From: CADCTM01 sp049671305
Lineage (GTDB): Bacteria > Cyanobacteriota > Cyanobacteriia > Cyanobacteriales > Coleofasciculaceae
Assembly (NCBI GenBank): GCA_049671305.1
Contig: JBATUR010000072.1
Coordinates: 1-46,336 of the forward strand
Direction: 5' to 3'
DNA length: 46,336 nt
The number at the start of each line of letters is the position of its first letter. Within the stretch, counting starts at the first letter, position 1. The notes under the pieces are model-generated. The model was not told the DNA's origin. It worked only from the letters and a program-made list of their open reading frames with translations, and searched no databases. Positions 25,685 to 33,568 of this stretch are shown here, one piece after another. A program made the translations under genes and the position numbers.

Positions 25685-26128
25685 ATGGAAGAGAAATTTA
25701 ATAACGGTATATGGCAACTTTTGGATGGGGATAAGGATGTTTTGTTGATTAATGGAGAAGCTTTTATTGTTAGTGGGTTTAAGGAGTTAATAGAAAAAGA
25801 ATTAAGCCAAAAATTTAACCATGTACAAACTAATTATAATGGTCAATTTGTACCTTCTCTTAAAACGATAAAATTAGGCAAGACAGAACTAAAGCTAGAC
25901 AATATTATCAAATGGAATTTTGACCCAGAAGGAGTAAGCGCTGAACTGCTAAAAGTTGGTTCTAAAGGGTGGGAAAAAGGCAAAATAAAAATTCAATCTT
26001 CCATTAAGATTGAGACTAATCATGTTAAAGCTGAAGTAGATATAGAATTCTCCCCAGATGAACCTCCTAAACCTGAATCACCTTTAGATGATTTGAGAGA
26101 GTTGCCGGAATATAAGCAGCAAGCTTAG
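25685..26128 (+). CDS. KGK domain-containing protein
   Basis: About 147 residues from ATG 25685 (a TTG at 25634 would add 17). The name-giving motif appears in SKGWEKGKIKIQSSIKIETN (about residues 93-112), preceded by a beta-rich region with LLINGEAFIVSGFKELIE. The KGK family is small, cyanobacterial and of unknown function. The tail (PDEPPKPESPLDDLRELPEY) is acidic and Pro-rich, typical of the family. It is divergent from the minus-strand pair at 25143 and followed by a palindromic repeat pair. Confidence 0.8.
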   Translation: MEEKFNNGIWQLLDGDKDVLLINGEAFIVSGFKELIEKELSQKFNHVQTNYNGQFVPSLKTIKLGKTELKLDNIIKWNFDPEGVSAELLKVGSKGWEKGKIKIQSSIKIETNHVKAEVDIEFSPDEPPKPESPLDDLRELPEYKQQA

Positions 26129-26170
26129 TATTGTAGGCTGGAAGTTTAAGTTATTAGCTATATTTTTGAT

Positions 26171-26330
26171 TTACCCAGTCATCCGCCGGGGAATTAATTC
26201 CCCGTCTCATAGCGAAAGTCGGTTAAAACCGACTCAAGAAAATTTAAATACGACAATTATTCAGTCCTCTTCAGAGGACTTTAGCTATAAGACAGGGGTT
26301 TCAACCCCTGGCGTACACAGCAATACACCA
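26171..26330. repeat. Four-hairpin palindromic repeat, copy 1 (160 nt)
   Basis: Contains in order CGGGGAATTAATTCCCCG, AGTCGGTT-aa-AACCGACT, AGTCCTCT-tc-AGAGGACT and CAGGGGTT-tc-AACCCCTG: four perfect short palindromes in one unit. It is repeated after a 19-nt spacer at 26350-26509 with about 95% identity. A 60-codon frame through it is not a gene. Confidence 0.93.
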
Positions 26331-26349
26331 GGAATTCGATATTTCTAGT

Positions 26350-26509
26350 TTACCCAGTCATCCGCCGGGGAATTAATTCCCCGTCTCATAGCGAAAGTCG
26401 GTTAAAACCGACTCCTGACAATTTAAATACGACAATTATTCAGTCCTCTTCAGAGGACTTTAGCTATAAGACAGGGGTTGAAACCCCTGGCGTACACAGC
26501 AATACACCA
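26350..26509. repeat. Four-hairpin palindromic repeat, copy 2 (160 nt)
   Basis: Direct repeat of 26171-26330 with the same length. It differs in a few bases after the second palindrome (CTCCTGACA versus CTCAAGAAA) and in the loop of the fourth hairpin, which is GA here but TC in copy 1, i.e. the reverse complement. The CYTH gene starts 67 nt downstream. Confidence 0.93.
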
Positions 26510-26576
26510 ACAATTTTGCTTTATTACATACAATTATAGAATAATCTAAGTTAACAGCAACTCTCCTAATAATTAT

Positions 26577-27047
26577 ATGGCAACTGAAATTGAGCGAAAA
26601 TTTTTAGTCACAAGCGACGAGTGGAGAAATCTCGCTTCTGGCATCATCTATCGACAAGGTTATATTGCGACAAAAAAAGGCACAACTGTCAGAGTACGCC
26701 TCGCCGGAAACCAAGGTTATTTAACAATTAAAGGCACGACGAAAGGTATTTCTAGAGCAGAATATGAATATGAAATTTCTGTAGAAGATGCTCAAGAAAT
26801 GCTAAATAACTTATGTGATTCGCCTCTAATTGAAAAGACTCGCTATAAAATTGCTATAGATAATTTAATTTGGGAAGTAGACGAATTTGTTGGAGAAAAT
26901 CAAGGTTTAATTGTTGCTGAAGTTGAACTTAGTGATGCTAATCAAACTATTAATATTCCCAATTGGATTGGTCAAGAAGTCTCGGATGATGCGAGATATT
27001 ATAATGCCAATTTAGTCCAGCATCCTTATAGTCAATGGTCGAAGTAA
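26577..27047 (+). CDS. CYTH domain protein (triphosphate tunnel metalloenzyme)
   Basis: 156 residues, a single CYTH domain. The diagnostic ExExK motif is EIERKF at residues 4-9; further basic/acidic tunnel residues are seen in VRVRLAGNQGYLTIKG (about 38-53), EYEYEIS, and WEVDEFVGENQGLIVAEVEL (about 102-121). Short bacterial CYTH proteins hydrolyse inorganic triphosphate (PPPase) with divalent metal ions; adenylate cyclase activity is less likely for this size. The ATG at 26577 begins right at the motif as usual. It is convergent with leuD; a GGGGTAA/TTACCCC hairpin lies between them. Confidence 0.92.
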   Translation: MATEIERKFLVTSDEWRNLASGIIYRQGYIATKKGTTVRVRLAGNQGYLTIKGTTKGISRAEYEYEISVEDAQEMLNNLCDSPLIEKTRYKIAIDNLIWEVDEFVGENQGLIVAEVELSDANQTINIPNWIGQEVSDDARYYNANLVQHPYSQWSK

Positions 27048-27048
27048 G

Positions 27049-27090
27049 AGGGGTAAGCACCCGGAGCTTTAGTGAGGAGGCATTACCCCT
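27049..27090. terminator. Hairpin between convergent CYTH gene and leuD
   Basis: AGGGGTAA (27049-27056) pairs perfectly with TTACCCCT (27083-27090) across a 26-nt loop. It starts 2 nt after the CYTH stop. No T-tract follows on the plus strand (AAAAATC instead), so it is a hairpin of uncertain terminator strength. Confidence 0.4.
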
Positions 27091-27102
27091 AAAAATCAAC
27101 TA

Positions 27103-27705
27103 TTAAGCAACTTGTTTTGACCAATTAACATAAGGCAACTGATGCGCTGTCTTTTGAACTTGATCGATTTGAGAAACTAATTGTCCGCAACTATCCCAAG
27201 TGCCTGTAACTAACATTTGTCGGGAACCTTCGCCCATAGATACAGGTGCTTTGAAGTCTCCACAAACAACTTGCATTGCTTCTAAATCGACAGATGTTGT
27301 TGTTTGAGGATTAGTTTGCAAAATTGCCTGTAACTTTCCCACAATTTCCGATGAAGCTGTTAAGCAAGGAACTCCCATGACAACACAATTACCAAAAAAT
27401 ATTTCTGCAAAACTTTCTCCGATAATTGCTTTTATTCCCCATTTTGCTAATGCTTGCGGGGCGTGTTCTCGCGAGGAACCACAACCAAAGTTGCCGTTAA
27501 CAACTAATATTTCAGCCCCTTGATATTGCGGTTGATCAAAAGGATGTTCGCCTTTGGTTTGAGTACGATCATCGGCAAATGCTTGTTGTCCTAAACCGTC
27601 AAATGTGACACAGCGTAAAAATCTGGCTGGGATAATACGGTCAGTATCAATATCATTTCCTACTAAAGGAATACCGCGACCTGAAACTGCTTTAACTTGA
27701 CTCAT
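27103..27705 (-). CDS. leuD: 3-isopropylmalate dehydratase small subunit (LeuD)
   Basis: 200 residues. With LeuC it isomerises 2-isopropylmalate to 3-isopropylmalate in leucine synthesis. The swivel-domain landmarks are visible: GNDIDTDRIIPARFLRCVTF (about 17-36), NFGCGSSREHAPQAL (about 73-87) with the Ser/Arg substrate loop, and GVPCL near residue 112. Length is normal. It is the last gene of a three-gene minus-strand cluster, 18 nt after a methyltransferase gene and about 0.9 kb after leuC. LeuCD genes usually adjoin, so the intervening gene is unusual. Confidence 0.95.
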   Translation of the reverse strand: MSQVKAVSGRGIPLVGNDIDTDRIIPARFLRCVTFDGLGQQAFADDRTQTKGEHPFDQPQYQGAEILVVNGNFGCGSSREHAPQALAKWGIKAIIGESFAEIFFGNCVVMGVPCLTASSEIVGKLQAILQTNPQTTTSVDLEAMQVVCGDFKAPVSMGEGSRQMLVTGTWDSCGQLVSQIDQVQKTAHQLPYVNWSKQVA

Positions 27706-27723
27706 TAATTCAATCCTATTTGT

Positions 27724-28554
27724 TTATTTGCGACCCGTAACAAAGAAAGTTGTAGTCTCATGCCAAACTCCTTTATCTGTCACTAACTTCTCAATTTCAG
27801 CGTGAAATTCTGCTTGCAATTGTTCGATTTGCTCAGTTGATAATTGAAGGAGTGGATGACCATTGGCACAAAGCCATGTGCCTTTCCAATATTTTTTAGC
27901 ATCATCTAAACTGAGGTATTTACCAAATTGCTCAGTTTTAATGGCAATATTTTGAAAGCCAATTTCTTGGAGTAGGTCATGACATCTTTCTGGACTTCCT
28001 AATAATTCGTGAAGATTTGGCAAATCAAAGCCGTACTTAGCACAAACTTTCATAATCACAGGCGTAAAAAATGATGTTTCTGACCAACAAGAAAAGGCGA
28101 CAATTCCACCTGGTTTGAGGTAGTTATACCAATTTCGTAACGCCGTGGGAATATCTTTGAGCAAGACAATGGCCGTTGCACAAAAAATCGCATCAAAACT
28201 TGCAACTTCAAAAGAAATTGTTTCGGCGTCAGCTTCAATTAATTCGATATTTTGTAATCCTGCGGCGCTGATTTTTTGCCTTGCTTGATTTAACATTCCT
28301 GGGGAAAAATCAACGCCAATGACTTTGCCTTTATTACCCACTTTTTCGGCAGCAGCGATAGCTAAAAGCTGCTGCGAAGCGCAGATCGCAATTATACCCG
28401 TCCCAGTCGCAACGTCTAAAATCTGCTGTCCTGGTTGCAGTTGTGCCAATTCAACTAAAGGAATGGCGCGACGATGGGTAAAATCATTGTCGTAGCTGGT
28501 TCTAGCGTCGTAAAATGCCTTGATTTCCTGCTGATATGGGTTAAGAATCGTCAT
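27724..28554 (-). CDS. Class I SAM-dependent methyltransferase
   Basis: 276 residues with a methyltransferase-11/UbiE-like core: motif I ILDVATGTGIIAICASQQLL (about 45-64), the acidic end of strand 2 in VIGVDFSPGMLNQARQKISA (about 78-97), motif II in DAETISFEVASFDAIFCATA (about 109-128), and LKPGGIVAFSCW (about 146-157). The C-terminal third (WKGTWLCANGHPLLQLSTEQ) probably forms the substrate pocket. The substrate is not predictable. It lies 15 nt after leuC and 18 nt before leuD on the same strand, so it is almost certainly co-transcribed with leucine synthesis genes. Confidence 0.88.
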   Translation of the reverse strand: MTILNPYQQEIKAFYDARTSYDNDFTHRRAIPLVELAQLQPGQQILDVATGTGIIAICASQQLLAIAAAEKVGNKGKVIGVDFSPGMLNQARQKISAAGLQNIELIEADAETISFEVASFDAIFCATAIVLLKDIPTALRNWYNYLKPGGIVAFSCWSETSFFTPVIMKVCAKYGFDLPNLHELLGSPERCHDLLQEIGFQNIAIKTEQFGKYLSLDDAKKYWKGTWLCANGHPLLQLSTEQIEQLQAEFHAEIEKLVTDKGVWHETTTFFVTGRK

Positions 28555-28569
28555 TTTTGGCGTTAATTC

Positions 28570-29973
28570 CTATAGTATCTCCCGCACATCCGCCACTTCA
28601 CCTTTAATTGCCGCCGCAACCACCATTGCTGGACTCATTAACAAAGTGCGTCCTGTAGAAGAACCTTGACGCCCTTTAAAGTTACGATTAGAAGACGAAG
28701 CACTCAACTGGCTACCCTGCAGTTTATCGGGGTTCATTGCCAAACACATCGAACATCCCGCCTCGCGCCACTCAAAACCTGCGTCCTCAAAGATTTTATC
28801 TAATCCTTCCGCTTCCGCTTGCTGCTTGACTCGTTCTGAACCAGGGACAACAAACGCCTTAACTCCCGCTGCAACTTGCTTGCCATCAGCATACTTTGCC
28901 GCTTCTCGCAAGTCACTAATCCGCCCATTTGTGCAACTTCCGATAAAGCAAACATCAACTTTTGTGCCTTGAATCGGTGCGCCTGGGGTGAGGTGCATAT
29001 ATTGATAGGCTTCAATAGCGATCGCTTGTTCACTCTCCGCCATCGTCTCAGCTTTGGGAATCATTTCATTAACGGCAATGCCTTGTCCCGGCGTAATTCC
29101 CCAAGTCACTGTCGGCGCAATTTCGGCAGCGTCAAATGTCACGACATCATCATAAACGGCGTCGGCATCACTTCTAATACTCGTCCACCAGGCAACGGCT
29201 TTATCCCAAGCCTCAGCTTTCGGGGCAAAATCTTTACCTTTTAGGTAGTCAAATGTCACCTGATCTGGGTTGATATAACCGCAACGTGCACCGCCTTCGA
29301 TAGACATATTGCACACCGTCATGCGTTCTTCCATGCTCATTTGCTCAAACGTCGTGCCTGCAAATTCGTAAGCATAGCCGACGCCGCCTTTGACGCCGAG
29401 GGTACGGATGATATGAAGGATGACATCTTTGGCATAAACTCCAGGCTGCAAAGTGCCGTTGACTTCAATTTTGCGGACTTTCAGCTTAGATAATGCGAGG
29501 GTTTGAGAGGCTAAAACATCACGAACTTGCGATGTACCAATGCCAAAAGCGATCGCACCGAATGCGCCGTGAGTTGAGGTATGCGAGTCACCACAGGCAA
29601 CCGTCATGCCTGGTTGAGTTAAACCTTGTTCCGGTGCAATGACATGGACAATGCCTTGATTACCTGAACCGACATTATAAAAGCGAATGCCGTAATCTTG
29701 GCAGTTTTTTTCCAAAGCCTGCATCATTTCTTCTGCCAAGACATCGGCAAAAGGACGCGCTTGGTTTTCGGTCGGCACGATGTGGTCTACAGTAGCAACA
29801 GTGCGATCGGGAAATGGCACAGAAAGTCCTCGTTCCCGCAGCATCGCAAAGGCTTGAGGGCTAGTTACTTCGTGGATTAAGTGTAAACCAATAAATAGTT
29901 GAGTCTGACCAGAAGGCAATGTGCCGACGGTGTGCAAGTCCCAAACTTTATCAAATAATGTATGTGCGCTCAT
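28570..29973 (-). CDS. leuC: 3-isopropylmalate dehydratase large subunit (LeuC)
   Basis: 467 residues, aconitase-family catalytic subunit carrying a [4Fe-4S] cluster. The Cys ligands are visible in CFIGSCTNGRISDL (about 344-357) and in GCSMCLAMNPDKL (about 406-418); further hallmarks are TVACGDSHTSTHGAFGAIAF (about 127-146) and FKGRQGSSTGRTLLMSPAM near the C-terminus. Length is normal. It starts the minus-strand cluster leuC-methyltransferase-leuD. Start ATG 29973 gives MSAHTLFDKVWDLH, the usual N-terminus. The upstream 290 nt should hold the promoter; I saw no leader peptide or T-box. Confidence 0.97.
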   Translation of the reverse strand: MSAHTLFDKVWDLHTVGTLPSGQTQLFIGLHLIHEVTSPQAFAMLRERGLSVPFPDRTVATVDHIVPTENQARPFADVLAEEMMQALEKNCQDYGIRFYNVGSGNQGIVHVIAPEQGLTQPGMTVACGDSHTSTHGAFGAIAFGIGTSQVRDVLASQTLALSKLKVRKIEVNGTLQPGVYAKDVILHIIRTLGVKGGVGYAYEFAGTTFEQMSMEERMTVCNMSIEGGARCGYINPDQVTFDYLKGKDFAPKAEAWDKAVAWWTSIRSDADAVYDDVVTFDAAEIAPTVTWGITPGQGIAVNEMIPKAETMAESEQAIAIEAYQYMHLTPGAPIQGTKVDVCFIGSCTNGRISDLREAAKYADGKQVAAGVKAFVVPGSERVKQQAEAEGLDKIFEDAGFEWREAGCSMCLAMNPDKLQGSQLSASSSNRNFKGRQGSSTGRTLLMSPAMVVAAAIKGEVADVREIL

Positions 29974-30263
29974 TGAATAAGGGTAGCGAAAATTAACCAG
30001 TTACTTAAGTCTTTTATTGTAAATCGATTAGACTCTTTTATATAAGTTATAAAGCAATAAGTCCCTTAGACATCGCCTCTGTAACGCCAATATTGCCAAA
30101 GTTGCTTAAATTCATACTCAATTATTAGTTACAATTCACAATTAGGTAACACTTTAACCTTTCATAGTAAATGTTTGCCTTTTGTTCCGTTAAAATAAGC
30201 AAATTTATTCGTTAATTCAAATAGTAAGTAAAAGCTAATTTTATTCAGGATTCATAAATCAAT

Positions 30264-30398
30264 ATGGTCACCATTAGTACACCCAACACTGTAGTTGAAA
30301 AAACCGGAACGAACTTTAAACATGGTTTAGCTCAAAGTAAACTAAATTCCGCTTGGAGAAATCATATTATAGCACCACGTTTTTACGTTAGGACATAG
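30264..30398 (+). pseudogene. Truncated ORF, possible acsF/chlA-like N-terminus
   Basis: 44 codons from ATG 30264, reading MVTISTPNTVV, later LNSAWRNHIIAPRFYV, then RT and a stop. The end APRFYV resembles the (T)PRFYTTDF segment near the N-terminus of the oxygen-dependent Mg-protoporphyrin IX monomethyl ester cyclase (AcsF/ChlA), which also often begins MV(S/N)T. The frame loses sense just where the IS630 remnant begins, so it may be the 5' stump of a gene destroyed by that insertion. The leader upstream is about 290 nt long. The identification is weak; truncation by the element is the firmer part. Confidence 0.35.
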
Positions 30399-30434
30399 CA
30401 TAATAGAAAGACTAATCAAGCCTACTTGAAAAAT

Positions 30435-31202
30435 CTGCCTGCTCCCTATAGCTACGATCTACGAAAGAAAGCCATTGAAGCCGTGAAACGAGGAGAAAGA
30501 AAAACCGATGTATGTCGTCTTCTCCAAATCAGTAGAAATACCTGAGATTTATGGCTAAAAAGGGTGTAAAAAGCCGGGAATGTTCAACCGAGTATTGCCA
30601 AAAAAAAGGTGCTACCCGGAAAATTAAAGATGAAGAAAAATTTCGCGAGTTTGTCAAAGAGCATCAAGATAAAACTTAAAGAAAAATGGCTGAAATCTGG
30701 GGAGATAATCTTACTCAACAAAATATTAGCTCGGCTTGTCAAAAGTTGGGCATTACTCGAAAAAAAATTTACGGTTATCAAGAAAGAAATGAAACAGAAC
30801 GAGCTGAATTTCGAGAAAAGCTCGCTTCAATAGAGAGTAATCATCTAGTTTATGTGGATGAGGCAGGTTTTGATAACCCTTGAAGATTATCCATCTGGTT
30901 ATAGCCCCAAAGGAGAAAGGTTTTCTGCCCTCAAATTAGGTAAAAGAAGAGAAAGAGTCAGTTGGATTAGTGCACTAAGAGAAAAAAAGTTGTTGGCTCC
31001 TTTAACTTTTCAAGGGTCATGTAATCGCAACTTATTTGAGGCTTGGCTCACAGAATGTTTAATTCCTCAATTGACTTCTGGAGACATTATTATAATTGAT
31101 CATGCCACTTTTCATAAAGGTGAGACGATTAAAAAACTTGTTGAAGAAGCGGGATGCGAAAATCTAACTTCTTACCTTGAGTTGTTGAGTAATCTTAATT
31201 AA
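30435..31202 (+). pseudogene. Decayed IS630-family transposase
   Basis: The text of an IS630 transposase can be followed in broken frames. PAPYSYDLRKKAIEAVKRGE is the helix-turn-helix start, with CTG at 30435 instead of ATG; ISRNT is followed by TGA and DLWLKR. Then come FREFVKEHQDKT, TAA, and MAEIWGDNLTQQNISSACQK, then VYVDEAGFDNP with the first catalytic Asp, another frameshift, EDYPSGYSPKGERFSALKLG, and GDIIIIDHATFHKGE with the second Asp. The gene stops at about 31163: the third acidic residue region is missing and the sequence runs directly into the end of the transglutaminase-like gene. Two nonsense codons, at least two frameshifts, a lost start and a 3' truncation make it non-functional. 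Confidence 0.9.
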
Positions 31203-33479
31203 ATCACGCAGTCGTTTTTGAACTTGCTTCAGATTTGGCATCTGTCCACCATAACGCCAACTTACATACGCATTAGTAATTTCCTCAATTACCTCAGCAG
31301 AAGCTGGAGGTTGGTGTTGTCGGCAGATAAGTGCATATTCTAAAGGAGTTTGTGCAGGGTGTTTAGTGTAGCCTTTAGTACTTAAAACTTTCAACATTTG
31401 TTGATAAAGACTTTCCATCGGTGGCAAGCCAGAAAGCCAGCGCTGACGACGCCAATTTTTCCACAAAATTAAACATAACCAACCACATAAACCAAAAGCG
31501 ACAGCTAAAATTAAACCAGTAAAAAAGCCAAACCAACCATCAGAAACAATTGCCCACAAACCGGAAATTAAGCCAATAATCCAACCAATTATTTTGCTCC
31601 AAACATAACCTAAGAAACTACTAACGGGTGAAGGTAACCAACCTGCAACCCAGTTCCAAAATTGTCGCAAAACACTAAAAGTTTGGTCTTCTTCAATCGA
31701 TTGCGGAATCAATTCATGTCCAGGAATTGGATCAAACGCAAACCAACCATAGCGTGGGAAATAGACCTCCGTCATCGCGTAGGCATCGGTGTTTTTAACA
31801 ATATATAAACCTGTAAAAGGATTGAATTCACCCGTGCCAAACCCAGCAACCAGTCGTGCTGGAATACCAATTGAGCGCAACATAATCGTCAATGTGGTTG
31901 AAAAATGGTCAGGGTAACCACCTTTATGCTTGAAGAGAAAAGCTTCTACCAAGTCTTCATTTTCAGCTAAAAGTGGCAAGCCTAAAGGATTATCAGGAAT
32001 GGCATATTTTTGCTTGAGCGCTTGAGTGAGAAACAGTGCTTTTTCGTAAGATGATGTAATTGGTTTGGGTGACGTGGCTAGGAGTTCTTGAGCACGTTTT
32101 CGGACTTTATCAGCAATTTTGGGAGGAACATCTAAATAGTAGCGTTTGATCGATTTTGGGTAATCATTATTGGCTTTTTGTAGTAAAGAGCGATCGCGAT
32201 ATGGCACCTCAGAAACGACTGTATAAGTAAGTCCTTCACCTAAACTTGCAGGCGCCCTCAAGCTATTTTCCGAATCTACTTGAATTTCTCGCGAAGGAAA
32301 ATACAGTTGTTGAGGATGGCTTAAAGCTGGAATTAAATTAGGTAATTCTGATACCGCTGTGTAAGTTTGAATAACTTCTTTAGTACGACCAGCCGTAAAA
32401 TTGAGAGAAAGAAAAAAACGATAAGACCATTCTGGTCTAGTAATCGTTTGCAGTTGATCTTCTCTTTTTATTTCCCAACCTTGTCCAGTATAGCGGTCAA
32501 ACGCCAATACACGCCAAAATCCTGGTGCTTGGGAACGTACACGTAAGACAACTTTTGGCTTTAATACGCCTCGCAGATTTTGATTAATCTTACTACCAAA
32601 ACCATAGTAAAACGTCTCATCCATCTGACCTGTGCCACCAGCGCCACTTTGCGTACCGCCACTTTCACCACCTCGACTATTTCCTTCACGAGTATATCCA
32701 GGATTGATAATGCCGCGATTATTATTATCAAAATTTTGATCTGCTAAATTAGCTGGTGAACTAACAGGAAAGGTTTGCAGTTGATAGCCAGGAAAACGCG
32801 GCATCAGTGCAAAAATTCCTAGTCCTAAGCCAATAATTAAGAGAAAAGTTAAGCTGAGAAAGCGCCAATTAAAGATTGCCGATTTTTTAATTTTTAATTG
32901 CTGATTATTGATTTTTAATTGTCCCAGTCCCAAACGTGACTGATAATCGAGAATCAGAACCGGAAGAGCGATCGCTAAAAATACCAACAACAGTGGTGCA
33001 AAAGCAAACGTCTGACTCAAAGTACCCGCCACACCCAACAAAATCAGCCCAATTACCATCGAATATCCCAAATCTTTACGGCGGGGGACATCGAAGCTAT
33101 GCAGCACTTGTAGCTGAATCAACAACTCAGCCAAAGTCAGGCGTGTATCGTTAGTTTGGGCAAATAAATTAGCAAAAAACATACCCATTGCCAGCAACAT
33201 ACCAATTGCCAGCAAAAACTTGAGAGCAATATTTCTCTCGCGCCGACGATACCAACTCCAAGTTGCCCCAACCATACTCAGAGGTATTGCCCAAAAACTG
33301 ATCTGAGTTTCTGCAGTAATATCCGTCGCCACAATACCCACAATTACCAGCAATTGCACCAGCACTCGCAGCAATATTGAGTTCTCAACCTCAGCAACTG
33401 GCATCGTCGAGTTGTGATGCCAAAATTGAAGAGAACGCGGTAGACGCGATTTTTGACCGATCCTAGAGGTGTTAGTCAT
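31164..33479 (-). CDS. TgpA-like membrane protein with transglutaminase fold, catalytic Cys/His absent
   Basis: 771 residues. Six or so N-terminal helices (about 25-235, DUF3488 region) precede an extracytoplasmic transglutaminase-like domain (about 340-600), another membrane helix (about 655-680) and a C-terminal DUF4129-type cytoplasmic segment ending WRYGGQMPNLKQVQKRL. In the core, the position of the nucleophilic Cys is Pro523 (GGYPDHFST instead of GYCxxFA), and the His of the usual HAWVEVY is Tyr567 (YAMTEVYF). Only the Asp is kept (FAFDPIPG, Asp583). So it is probably a non-catalytic member, perhaps a scaffold or binding protein. Its TAG stop (31164-31166) sits at the junction with the truncated IS630. 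Confidence 0.88.
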   Translation of the reverse strand: MTNTSRIGQKSRLPRSLQFWHHNSTMPVAEVENSILLRVLVQLLVIVGIVATDITAETQISFWAIPLSMVGATWSWYRRRERNIALKFLLAIGMLLAMGMFFANLFAQTNDTRLTLAELLIQLQVLHSFDVPRRKDLGYSMVIGLILLGVAGTLSQTFAFAPLLLVFLAIALPVLILDYQSRLGLGQLKINNQQLKIKKSAIFNWRFLSLTFLLIIGLGLGIFALMPRFPGYQLQTFPVSSPANLADQNFDNNNRGIINPGYTREGNSRGGESGGTQSGAGGTGQMDETFYYGFGSKINQNLRGVLKPKVVLRVRSQAPGFWRVLAFDRYTGQGWEIKREDQLQTITRPEWSYRFFLSLNFTAGRTKEVIQTYTAVSELPNLIPALSHPQQLYFPSREIQVDSENSLRAPASLGEGLTYTVVSEVPYRDRSLLQKANNDYPKSIKRYYLDVPPKIADKVRKRAQELLATSPKPITSSYEKALFLTQALKQKYAIPDNPLGLPLLAENEDLVEAFLFKHKGGYPDHFSTTLTIMLRSIGIPARLVAGFGTGEFNPFTGLYIVKNTDAYAMTEVYFPRYGWFAFDPIPGHELIPQSIEEDQTFSVLRQFWNWVAGWLPSPVSSFLGYVWSKIIGWIIGLISGLWAIVSDGWFGFFTGLILAVAFGLCGWLCLILWKNWRRQRWLSGLPPMESLYQQMLKVLSTKGYTKHPAQTPLEYALICRQHQPPASAEVIEEITNAYVSWRYGGQMPNLKQVQKRLRDLIKITQQLKVRS

Positions 33480-33568
33480 TAGTCATTGGTCGTTAGCCTT
33501 TGCTTATTTAGTATAAAAACTAAAGACGAAAGACTAAGACTAAATCTCAGGATCATCATCAAGTCGCC

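Noticed and set aside
26166..26348. 60-codon ORF through the four-hairpin repeat
   Set aside because: It is composed entirely of palindromic repeat sequence and is not protein-like.
24151..26509. CRISPR arrays suggested by tandem repeats
   Set aside because: Only two copies each, units of 140-160 nt, internally palindromic, with no unique spacers of regular length.
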